Assembly (NCBI GenBank): GCA_029259725.1
Contig: JAJDER010000070.1
Coordinates: forward strand, 33,602 to 97,601
DNA from: Planctomycetota bacterium
GTDB lineage: Bacteria; Planctomycetota; B15-G4
Direction of reading: 5' to 3'
DNA length: 64,000 nt
The translations under genes and the position numbers were made by a program. How positions within the stretch are numbered: position 1 is the first letter of the stretch; each line of letters starts with the position of its first letter. The notes below the pieces were generated by a model, which did not search any database, was not told the DNA's origin, and was given only the letters and a program-made list of their open reading frames with translations. This document shows positions 10,924-17,735 of the stretch, piece by piece.

Positions 10924-11694
10924 TCAGCCCTCGACCGGGACGCTCCAGGTCTCGTCGTCCTCGGCCGCCTCCATCGCCACGGCCACGTCGAGGCCGTCCT
11001 TGCGCACCCGCATGTCGAAGTAGAGCAGCACCCAGGCCAGGGCGTAGAACGGCTCGGTCAGCACGCGCACGAGCAGCCCCGAGAGGAACAGCCACAGGGG
11101 TTGCCGGAAGGCCTCGGCGAGACTCTGCGGTTCCCGCGAGAACTGCTCGAAGTTCGTGATCCAGCTGCCTGCGGCGAGGGCGAGCCCCGGTGCGTAGGTG
11201 ATCAGCATGCAGATGAACAAGGTCACGGCGATCTTGGCCCACGCGTCCCGCGCCAGCGCGCGCGAGCGGCCGAAGAAGTCCCACTGGTCCTCGATCACGA
11301 GGATCGGTGCCCAGGCGAACCAGAGGATCCAGAGGATCACGGCCGGCACCACCAGCAGGACGAAGCCGAACGCGAACGCGAACCTCGTGAACACGAACAC
11401 CGTGAAGAGCGGGAACGCCTTGCGCAGCCCCTTCCTCAGCGACGCTCCCAGCGTGGCCTCACGACCCTGGACCACTTCCGACGACATCCAGACCAGTGCG
11501 CCGAGGTAGATCCAGTAGGTGAAGAACTCCATCAGGAAGGAGAACTCCTGCCCGAACACGAGCCCGACCACGGCCTGCGCTCCGAACACGAGCAGTCCCA
11601 GCAACATGAACCGGGTGAAGTGTCGCCGGAAGAGGCTGAAAGCCCCGTCGAGGATCTCTCCGATGGAGAGCGGACGCAGCGCAGAGGACGCCAT
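10924..11694 (-). CDS. Multi-helix membrane protein heading the MoxR operon
   Basis: The 256-residue protein begins LRPLSIGEILDGAFSLFRRH, a motif shared with membrane proteins annotated as glycerophosphoryl-diester-phosphodiesterase membrane-domain-like. That name does not imply enzyme activity, and no active-site residues are seen. About six hydrophobic segments follow, including FMLLGLLVFGAQAVVGLVF and VFVLLVVPAVILWILWF-like stretches. It is the first gene of the operon membrane protein-DUF4129-DUF4350-MoxR-DUF58. The ATG at 11694 was chosen because homologous N-termini begin at this motif; a GTG at 11736 is an in-frame alternative. Confidence 0.75.
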   Translation of the reverse strand: MASSALRPLSIGEILDGAFSLFRRHFTRFMLLGLLVFGAQAVVGLVFGQEFSFLMEFFTYWIYLGALVWMSSEVVQGREATLGASLRKGLRKAFPLFTVFVFTRFAFAFGFVLLVVPAVILWILWFAWAPILVIEDQWDFFGRSRALARDAWAKIAVTLFICMLITYAPGLALAAGSWITNFEQFSREPQSLAEAFRQPLWLFLSGLLVRVLTEPFYALAWVLLYFDMRVRKDGLDVAVAMEAAEDDETWSVPVEG

Positions 11695-11766
11695 GGTCGG
11701 ACGGGTCTCCTCCGGGGCGTCGAGTGCGGGCCGCACGGCTTGCGCGACCGTATCCCCCGTGGGCGC

Positions 11767-11772
11767 AGTCTA
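11767..11772 (-). promoter_or_regulatory. Putative -10 box (TAGACT) of the MoxR operon
   Basis: The minus strand reads CGCTAGACTGCG, the same pattern as before other first genes in the window. It is about 72 nt before the chosen ATG, or 30 nt before an alternative GTG. Confidence 0.45.
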
Positions 11773-11832
11773 GCGGCGGTCTCCGTCCCAACGCAACGCG
11801 CGCCGCCCGAACGGAGTCGGACGACGCGCGTC

Positions 11833-11871
11833 TCGGCAGATCGTCGCGGCAGATCGTCGCGGCAGATCGTC
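11833..11871. repeat. Three tandem 13-bp units
   Basis: The unit GCGGCAGATCGTC is present three times in a row, with only the first base of copy 1 differing. It lies just beyond the 3' end of the triple TRASH-like gene, upstream of the MoxR operon promoter. No function is evident. Confidence 0.8.
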
Positions 11872-11885
11872 TGCGGTCGGCGGGA

Positions 11886-12650
11886 TCAGCCGCCGCGGCC
11901 ACCGCGGCCACCGCGCTCGCCGGCGCCACCTTCACGGGCGGGCTCCTGCTCGCGTTCGGGGGCGGCGTCGCGCGCCGGCGCGGCGTCACGCCCCGGCGAG
12001 CGTGCCGACGCGCGCGCGTCGGCCAGCGCCTTCAGGGTCGGCCGCGGATCCGCGTCGAAGGCCTTGACGCAGTTGCCGCAGCAGAACTGCACGAGCGTGT
12101 TGCCGTAGAGCACCTGCCGGGGGTTGTCGCCGAGCGCCTTGCCCTTCACCAGGCAGGTGGTGACCGGATAGTCGGCCGCCTGCGCGGTGATGTAGGCCTG
12201 GTCGAGGCGCGCCATCGCCGCGGTCGGGTCGGCCGTGAGCTTCTTGGCGCAGCTCTTGCAGCAGGTGCGGGCGAGACGGGTGCCGACCACGACGTCGACG
12301 GGCGCATCACCGAGAGCCTCGCCCGGCTGGAACAAACAGGTCTCGAGCGGGTAGCTGGCGGCCTGGGCCTCGATCACGGCGCGGTCCACCTTGGCGATGG
12401 CGGCGGCGGGCTCGGCGTGCACCTTCTTGACGCAGCCGTTGCAGCACAGCTTGACGAGGCGGCCCTCGACGACGACATCGATCGCATCGCCCATCGAGCC
12501 GAGCTCCTCGCCGCTGATCACGCAGGTGGTCAACGGGTACGAGGGGGACTGGGCGGCGATCACGTCGGCGTCGCCGGGCGTGGCCGCGGTGAGGAGGACG
12601 GTGAGAACGGGCAGGGCCGCAAGGGCCAGCAGGCGGGTGAGCATGGTCAC
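11886..12650 (-). CDS. Exported protein with three TRASH-like Cys repeats
   Basis: A hydrophobic N-terminus (residues about 5-24) looks like a signal peptide. Three repeats of about 61 residues follow. Each has the form Y-P-[LV]-x-T-C, a 23-24 residue spacer, then C-C-x-x-C: Cys 43/69/70/73, Cys 105/130/131/134 and Cys 166/190/191/194. The repeats resemble the C-x(n)-CCxxC arrangement of TRASH/YHS-like heavy-metal-binding domains. The tail is Ala/Arg/Glu/Gly-rich and probably disordered. Periplasmic metal binding, perhaps copper, is inferred. The start is GTG 12650 (AAGGAG 5 nt upstream) or ATG 12644. The divergent neighbour encodes a PepSY membrane protein. Confidence 0.82.
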   Translation of the reverse strand: MTMLTRLLALAALPVLTVLLTAATPGDADVIAAQSPSYPLTTCVISGEELGSMGDAIDVVVEGRLVKLCCNGCVKKVHAEPAAAIAKVDRAVIEAQAASYPLETCLFQPGEALGDAPVDVVVGTRLARTCCKSCAKKLTADPTAAMARLDQAYITAQAADYPVTTCLVKGKALGDNPRQVLYGNTLVQFCCGNCVKAFDADPRPTLKALADARASARSPGRDAAPARDAAPEREQEPAREGGAGERGGRGGRGG

Positions 12651-12710
12651 GAGTGCTCCTTGGATGGTGGGTTCGGCGCGGTCTTGTCGTTCACCGGCCG
12701 GGCGCGGCTG

Positions 12711-12716
12711 ATTATT
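12711..12716 (-). promoter_or_regulatory. Possible -10 box (AATAAT) of the triple TRASH-like gene
   Basis: The minus strand reads CTGGAATAATCAG about 61 nt before the start. This is a rare AT-rich island in the divergent intergenic region. No convincing -35 is visible. Confidence 0.35.
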
Positions 12717-12886
12717 CCAGGTTGGGCGGCTCGGCGGGGGAACTTCACGGCGACTTGCCGTGCGCCGGCGGCGGCGATGCGGCCATCATGTCCGGGGCGC
12801 ACGCCCGCAGGGGCCTCTCGCCGGGCCCGTATCCACGCGGCCGAGGCCGATCCCGCCAGGAATCCCGATCTCCCGGAGAACGACCC

Positions 12887-13603
12887 ATGCCCTCGATCAC
12901 CACCACGCGGACGTGGCATCGCCGCCTCTCGATCCTCGTGGGCCTGCAGCTCCTGTTGTGGACGACGAGCGGGCTGATCTTCTCCTGGGATCCGATCGAA
13001 CGCGTGCGCGGCGAGGACGCGCTGGCCGAGCCGGCGGGCGAGTCGCTCGCGGCCGGGCGGTTGGTCTCCCTGTCGGTCGCGGCCGACACCGCCGGCGTCA
13101 CGCGGCTGGAAGGCGCCTCGCTCACCGCGGGGCGCGGCGGCTGGCTCTGGGTCCTGCATGACGACGAAGGCGCGCGACACGTCGTCGACGCGCTGGCCGG
13201 CGGCGTCGCGGCCGAGCTGTCCTCCGAGGAGGCCGCCGACCTCGCGCGGGGCCGCTTCCTCCCCGCCGCGGCCGGCGCCGCCGTGACCGGGGTGCGGCGC
13301 GTGGCCGTCGCCGACGGCGAGTACCGCCACAAGCCCGTGCCCGCCCTGCGCGTCGACTTCGACGATGGCGACGAGACGCACCTCTACCTGGACGCACTCA
13401 CCGGCGAGGTCACCGCCGTGCGCCACGACCTCTGGCGGCGCTTCGACTTCTTCTGGATGCTGCACATCATGGACTACGCCGACCGCACCGACTTCGGAAC
13501 GCCCTGGCTGAAGCTCTTCGCGCTGCTCGGCGTGGCCACCTCGTTGAGCGGGCTGGTGCTCGCCGTGCAGGTCCTCAGGCAACGGCGATCGAGCACGGAG
13601 TGA
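12887..13603 (+). CDS. PepSY domain-containing membrane protein
   Basis: The 238-residue protein has an N-terminal helix (LSILVGLQLLLWTTSGLIFSW, with WHRRLSI before it) and a C-terminal helix (LFALLGVATSLSGLVLAVQVL). Between them is a periplasmic region ending in a PepSY-like stretch (LRVDFDDGDETHLYLDALTGEVTAV, quoted in part). This topology resembles a half-size PepSY-associated TM protein, a family often linked to iron or copper uptake and reduction. The ATG at 12887 has GGAGAA 6 nt upstream; the open frame continues 5' without a signal. It is divergent from the triple TRASH-like gene, so a shared metal role is plausible but unproven. Confidence 0.8.
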   Translation: MPSITTTRTWHRRLSILVGLQLLLWTTSGLIFSWDPIERVRGEDALAEPAGESLAAGRLVSLSVAADTAGVTRLEGASLTAGRGGWLWVLHDDEGARHVVDALAGGVAAELSSEEAADLARGRFLPAAAGAAVTGVRRVAVADGEYRHKPVPALRVDFDDGDETHLYLDALTGEVTAVRHDLWRRFDFFWMLHIMDYADRTDFGTPWLKLFALLGVATSLSGLVLAVQVLRQRRSSTE

Positions 13604-13632
13604 CCCGCGACCCGCAGGCCGCCCCGGCCCGG

Positions 13633-13638
13633 TAGGAT
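13633..13638 (+). promoter_or_regulatory. Putative -10 box (TAGGAT) of the matrixin-like gene
   Basis: TAGGAT lies 35 nt before the ATG at 13674. That gene also has a good Shine-Dalgarno (GAGGAG at 13662-13667), so it would have a short normal leader. Confidence 0.4.
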
Positions 13639-13673
13639 GGGCCCACCCCTCTCCTCTTCCCGAGGAGCCTCTC

Positions 13674-15056
13674 ATGCGTTCGCCGTCCCACACCCTCGCC
13701 GCGGGCCTGTGCCTGGCCGCCATGCTGTCGGCGCTGATCGGACTGACGGTCCACACCCGCGCGGTCGCTGCTGGCTTCCCACCCTGGGTGACGCCACTCC
13801 CGCTCACGCAGCGCGACTTCCGCGTGTTCCCCAACTTCACGGACTCGAGCGCGAACGACAACGTCGTCCCGCATCCGCACTTTCCCGGCGCCACCGGGGC
13901 GGCTCTCGCGATCTGGAAGGCGCACACCGAATGGAGTGCCGTCCCGCGGGGTGGTGATGGTGCCGGGGACGGCTGGGCGGGCAATCCGGTGCTCGGCGAC
14001 GGAGGCGCGCTCTTCGAGACCCACTACCAGGGCCTGGCCGTGATGCCCGGCGGAACCAACGACAACGTCCACTCGGCCATCGACGGGGGGATCTGTGGCG
14101 GCGGCACCTTCGCCTTCACCGAGACACCGACGCACGACGGCTGGCGGATCCGCTATTGCGACGGAGGCCTGTTCCAGCTGGCGTGGCACGACGGGCCGGG
14201 CGCACCGACGAACGGCTGGGACCTGCAGGGCGTCTCCACGCACGAGGTCGGACATGCGCTCGGCCTGGGCCACAGCAACGCCGCCGGGAATCCGACCATG
14301 GCGCCGGCGTTCGCCGGGACGGGTGTCGAGTGGCGTTCGATCGAAGCCGACGACATCGAGGGCGTGCAAGCCATCTACGGGATCGCCACGAGCGTCAAGC
14401 CGGTGCTGCTCGGCGCGGACGGCTCGAGCGAACCGGGCGGCACGCTGGTCCTGACGGGCACCGGCTTCGCGGACACGGGCAACGAGGTGTGGTTCACCTC
14501 GGCCGGCACGGTCGGCGACGCGCTCGTCGTGTCGGGCGTCCCGGCGGATCTCGGGGGAACGCGGCTCAGCGTCGCCGTCCCGCTCGCGGCCGAGTCCGGA
14601 GAGGTCCTGGTGCGGAGCGGGACGACCGCGACGTTCGCCGGGTTGTCGAACCCGCTGCCCCTGGACGTCGGTGGGTTTCCGGGGACCTTCGCAGGCTCGG
14701 GTCAGGGCGTGGCGGGCGCCAAGGGCTTCCCGGTCCTGTCCGGAAGCGGAGACCTGACGCCGGGCGGACCCGGGTTCACGCTCCATCTGCAACTCGTGAA
14801 GAACCTGGCGAGTGGACTGCTCTTCGTGAGCACCGAGGTCGGAGCGTTGCCCTTCAAGGGCGGTACGTTCGTGCCCGTCCCGGTCCTCGCCGCAGTGCCC
14901 GTCAGCGTGGGTGGCGGCGGCAAGCTCGACCTGCCGGGAGCCCTTCCGGTCGGCCTGCCCGCCGGCACCACGATCGTGCTCCAGGCCTGGTTCACCGACA
15001 GCGCGGCGATCCTGGGCGTGAGCGCGACCAACGGCCTGCAACTGACGACGCCTTGA
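13674..15056 (+). CDS. Secreted matrixin-type zinc metalloprotease with TIG-like and C-terminal beta domains
   Basis: A signal peptide (residues about 1-33, ending AVAA) precedes an M10-like catalytic domain. The zinc motif HEVGHALGLGHSN is at residues about 190-202 with all three His, and the Met-turn is at about 209 (PTMAPAF). An IPT/TIG-like beta domain follows (about 240-330, GTLVLTGTGFADTGNEVWFTS in part). The last 120 residues form a Gly/Leu-rich beta domain that recurs in the convergent HAF protein. The enzyme should digest protein outside the cytoplasm; the substrate is unknown. GAGGAG 7 nt before the ATG fixes the start. No propeptide Cys switch is obvious. Confidence 0.88.
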   Translation: MRSPSHTLAAGLCLAAMLSALIGLTVHTRAVAAGFPPWVTPLPLTQRDFRVFPNFTDSSANDNVVPHPHFPGATGAALAIWKAHTEWSAVPRGGDGAGDGWAGNPVLGDGGALFETHYQGLAVMPGGTNDNVHSAIDGGICGGGTFAFTETPTHDGWRIRYCDGGLFQLAWHDGPGAPTNGWDLQGVSTHEVGHALGLGHSNAAGNPTMAPAFAGTGVEWRSIEADDIEGVQAIYGIATSVKPVLLGADGSSEPGGTLVLTGTGFADTGNEVWFTSAGTVGDALVVSGVPADLGGTRLSVAVPLAAESGEVLVRSGTTATFAGLSNPLPLDVGGFPGTFAGSGQGVAGAKGFPVLSGSGDLTPGGPGFTLHLQLVKNLASGLLFVSTEVGALPFKGGTFVPVPVLAAVPVSVGGGGKLDLPGALPVGLPAGTTIVLQAWFTDSAAILGVSATNGLQLTTP

Positions 15057-15154
15057 CTCTGCAGGCCTTCGCGTGACTCGCGACATCTCGCGGGAGGTGG
15101 CCACGACACTTCGTGATCGACGAGATCCCGCGCCGGCAGGATCCGGCGGCGTAG

Positions 15155-15187
15155 GGCCCAAGTCGTTCGGGGGCAACGACTTGGGCC
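15155..15187. terminator. Bidirectional hairpin terminator
   Basis: A perfect 13-bp inverted repeat (GGCCCAAGTCGTT / AACGACTTGGGCC) with a 7-nt loop lies between the convergent matrixin and HAF genes. Neither side has a long T-run, but the position and stem fit a terminator for both. Confidence 0.7.
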
Positions 15188-15331
15188 GTCGGCCTGGATT
15201 GGCACAGGACGTGCGGTGCGGAAGGCATGTCGCTCCTGCTGCTCCCGCCGGAGACCGCCGCACGTCGCCCCCCACCCGAAGCGACGCGCGCCACTGTCCC
15301 GCAGGCCCGCCCGCGGCGGCGGCCATCCGCC

Positions 15332-16837
15332 CTACGGGATCTGCAGCTCGATCGGGTTGGTGACCGCGAGCCCGCCCGAGGCCGCCGGATCCCGCAGGAT
15401 GGCCTGGAGATTGACGGTCAACCCCACGAGCCCGTGAGGCAGCGTTGCCGTCAGGCTGAGCGAGCCGTCCGCCGGGCCTCCGCCGGTGAGCACGAAGGGG
15501 ATGCCGGCCGTCAGCAGCGGGAGGTTCTGGAGCGCGCTCCCCGGCTTCACGTCGGCGACGCCGGTCCCGCTGCCGAAGGTCAACAGGCCGAGTTCGCCAC
15601 CGGCCCCGTTGACGGCGGTCAGCGTGAGGGCTCCGTCAGGGAAGCCCTGGCCGCGCAACCTCGGGACCAGGCCCGCCCCACCGACACTGCCTTCACCGTA
15701 GACGGTGAAACCACCCTCTCCGTCCGGAACGGCGACGAACGGATGCACGCCGCCGCCGAAGAACCCGTCGCCGGTGATCGCACCGTCGTTCGTGATCGAG
15801 TAGGCGTTGGCGAGGATCCAGCCCGTCGCCGGGTCGATCAGGTCATTCAGGTCCGTCATCACGCCGTCCTCGTAGACGATGGCGTGGACGCTGGAGCCGT
15901 TGGACGAGCTGGTCCCGACGATGGTCCCGTGCTCGTTGATGTCGCGCGCCCAGCTCATGCCCGCGCCTCCCAGCAGCGTGCCGAGGTTCTCGGGCACACC
16001 GTCGACCCAGACCGTGGCGGTCTCGAACTGGCTGCCGTCCTCGATGAAGTCCGCGATGCCGACGATCACGCCGGACTCGTTGATCGCGCGCGCCTCACTC
16101 ACGCCGCCGAGGATCACGGCCGGGTCGTGCAGGTCTTCGATCTGGCCGTCGACCCACCTCACGGCGTGCCGGGCCGCGCCCGCGAAGCCGGCTCCCACCA
16201 CGACGCCCTGCTGGTTCCGATCGAAGGGGAAGGCGGTCCCCGACATCGGGCCGGACAGCGAGCCGAGGTCCTGCGAGAGGCCGGTGGCGAGATCAAGCAC
16301 GAAGGGCCGCGCCGTACCCGTCGCGGCCTGGCGACCGAGGCCGAGGACCACGCCGTCGTTGCTGATGCGGTGCGCCTCGAGCAGATCCAGGTGCACGGCA
16401 CCGCCCGTGACGAGACCATCGAGCGCCTGCACCTCGCCCGCGATCCAGACCACCGCGTCCGGCGTGAAGGTGGGAAAGGGGCCGCTGAGGTCTACGAGGT
16501 AGGACTCGCCCACGGCGTCCCCGAAATCGTTGACGTCGCGCCCGTTGCCGGCCTCGTGGCCCGGCAGGGTGGGCAGCAGCGTGGTCGTGCCGTCGAAGCT
16601 CCACAGCCCGGCTTGCGCGAAGCCCGGGCCCGGCGGGAACGCGTTGCCGACGGCCAGGCCGAAGTCGTTGGTCTGCAGCGCGACGCCGCCGGACGCGCCC
16701 CCATCGGCATCGAGCTGACGCGGCGAGAAGTCGAGGTCGGCGAGTTGGGCGCCCACGACGGGCGCCAGCGCGGTCAGGACGAGGACGAGGCTGACAGCCC
16801 TGAGGAAACCCGAAGTGGCATTCGAGAGGTGTGACAT
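15332..16837 (-). CDS. Secreted HAF-repeat protein with the same C-terminal domain as its convergent neighbour
   Basis: A signal peptide (residues about 1-30, ending VVGA) is followed by six or more HAF-type units with the motif [VI]-N-[DE]-x-G-x-x-V-G. Examples are VNDFGDAVGES, ISNDGVVLGLG, INESGVIVGIA, INEHGTIVGTS and ITNDGAITGDG. These repeats are predicted beta-propeller-like or beta-rich surface modules. The last ~120 residues (starting near YGEGSVGGAGL, ending TNPIELQIP) align with the end of the matrixin-like protein. The enzymatic role is unknown and none is suggested. A 12-bp palindrome sits just upstream of the ATG. Confidence 0.82.
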   Translation of the reverse strand: MSHLSNATSGFLRAVSLVLVLTALAPVVGAQLADLDFSPRQLDADGGASGGVALQTNDFGLAVGNAFPPGPGFAQAGLWSFDGTTTLLPTLPGHEAGNGRDVNDFGDAVGESYLVDLSGPFPTFTPDAVVWIAGEVQALDGLVTGGAVHLDLLEAHRISNDGVVLGLGRQAATGTARPFVLDLATGLSQDLGSLSGPMSGTAFPFDRNQQGVVVGAGFAGAARHAVRWVDGQIEDLHDPAVILGGVSEARAINESGVIVGIADFIEDGSQFETATVWVDGVPENLGTLLGGAGMSWARDINEHGTIVGTSSSNGSSVHAIVYEDGVMTDLNDLIDPATGWILANAYSITNDGAITGDGFFGGGVHPFVAVPDGEGGFTVYGEGSVGGAGLVPRLRGQGFPDGALTLTAVNGAGGELGLLTFGSGTGVADVKPGSALQNLPLLTAGIPFVLTGGGPADGSLSLTATLPHGLVGLTVNLQAILRDPAASGGLAVTNPIELQIP

Positions 16838-16845
16838 GGTGTCGA

Positions 16846-16857
16846 CTCGGATCCGAG
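16846..16857. promoter_or_regulatory. 12-bp perfect palindrome before the HAF gene
   Basis: CTCGGATCCGAG is self-complementary and begins 9 nt upstream of the HAF ATG, where a Shine-Dalgarno would normally be. It could be an operator or a structure affecting translation; a chance origin is possible at this length. Confidence 0.35.
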
Positions 16858-17017
16858 GAGGAAGAGCGCGGCGACATCCGGATCGCCGCGGGGAAGGCGC
16901 AGTGAGTGCGCGCGAAACACGCTATCTCCCGATGCCGCGTTGGCCCGACGGCGTCGCGACGCCCGTGATCGCCGACATGTCGCGACTTCCGCGGCCCACC
17001 ACGATCGGAATCTGCCC

Positions 17018-17692
17018 ATGACGACCCACGACGAGTCCACACGCGACCTGCGCCTGTGGCGAATGCTCTTCGAGCGAGCGGGCTGGGGCATCGCCATCGG
17101 TGACGCCGAGCGTGTCAGCATCGCGCTGATGAACCCGGCCTTTGCGGCCATGCACGGCTACTCCGTGGATGAGCTCTTGAACCAGCCCGTCGAAGTCGTC
17201 TTCGCCCCCGAGGAACGCACGACCACTCTGCCCGGTCATCTCCGTCGCATCGAACGCGAGGGACGTGCCCGCTTCCAGAGCATGCACGTGCGCAAGGACG
17301 GCACGCGGTTCCCCGTCCTCGTGGATGCCACGGGCGTCCGCGACCCGGACGGTCGCGTGCGCTACCGCGCCGTCCACGTGCTGGAGCTCGATCCGACGGG
17401 CCCTGCGGACATCGAGATCCCGAGCGCACCGAAGCCCCCCGACCTCGGAGCGTTGCTCGCCGATGTCCGCCAGGTCGTGGCGGCGCTCGAGGCGCTCGTG
17501 GACGACGACCCTCCCGAGATCCTGTCGCTACGGGAGAACGAGCGCCGACACATCCTCACCACACTCGAGTCCACGCGCTGGCGCGTGGCCGGTGCACGCG
17601 GCGCCGCCCGGCTGCTCGGTGTGCCGCCGAGCACGCTGAGCTCACGCATGAAGAAGCTGGGGATCTCGAAGCGCCCCTTGGACCAGGGCTGA
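17018..17692 (+). CDS. PAS domain protein with C-terminal Fis-type helix-turn-helix
   Basis: The 224-residue protein has a PAS domain (residues about 15-115) with the typical N-x-A-F-x-x-x-x-G-Y core (MNPAFAAMHGYSVDELL) and a C-terminal PAC-like stretch (RKDGTRFPVLVDATGVRDPDG). A linker leads to a Fis-family HTH (about 175-220) containing ILTTLESTRWRVAGARGAA, then RLLGVPPSTLSSRMKKLGI. This tail is standard in sigma-54 activators, yet the AAA+ domain is missing. It probably senses a small ligand or redox state and binds DNA directly. The ATG at 17018 is preferred because the residues before it are not domain-like. It ends 43 nt from the convergent cusA. Confidence 0.85.
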   Translation: MTTHDESTRDLRLWRMLFERAGWGIAIGDAERVSIALMNPAFAAMHGYSVDELLNQPVEVVFAPEERTTTLPGHLRRIEREGRARFQSMHVRKDGTRFPVLVDATGVRDPDGRVRYRAVHVLELDPTGPADIEIPSAPKPPDLGALLADVRQVVAALEALVDDDPPEILSLRENERRHILTTLESTRWRVAGARGAARLLGVPPSTLSSRMKKLGISKRPLDQG

Positions 17693-17735
17693 ACGACTCC
17701 CGCCGCGGGCGCGCGCGCGAGAGCGGCCAGGGCGT

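Noticed and set aside
10924..11694. Reading the membrane protein as an active glycerophosphodiester phosphodiesterase
   Set aside because: Only the membrane-domain-like N-terminal motif is seen; no GDPD catalytic residues exist in the 256 residues.
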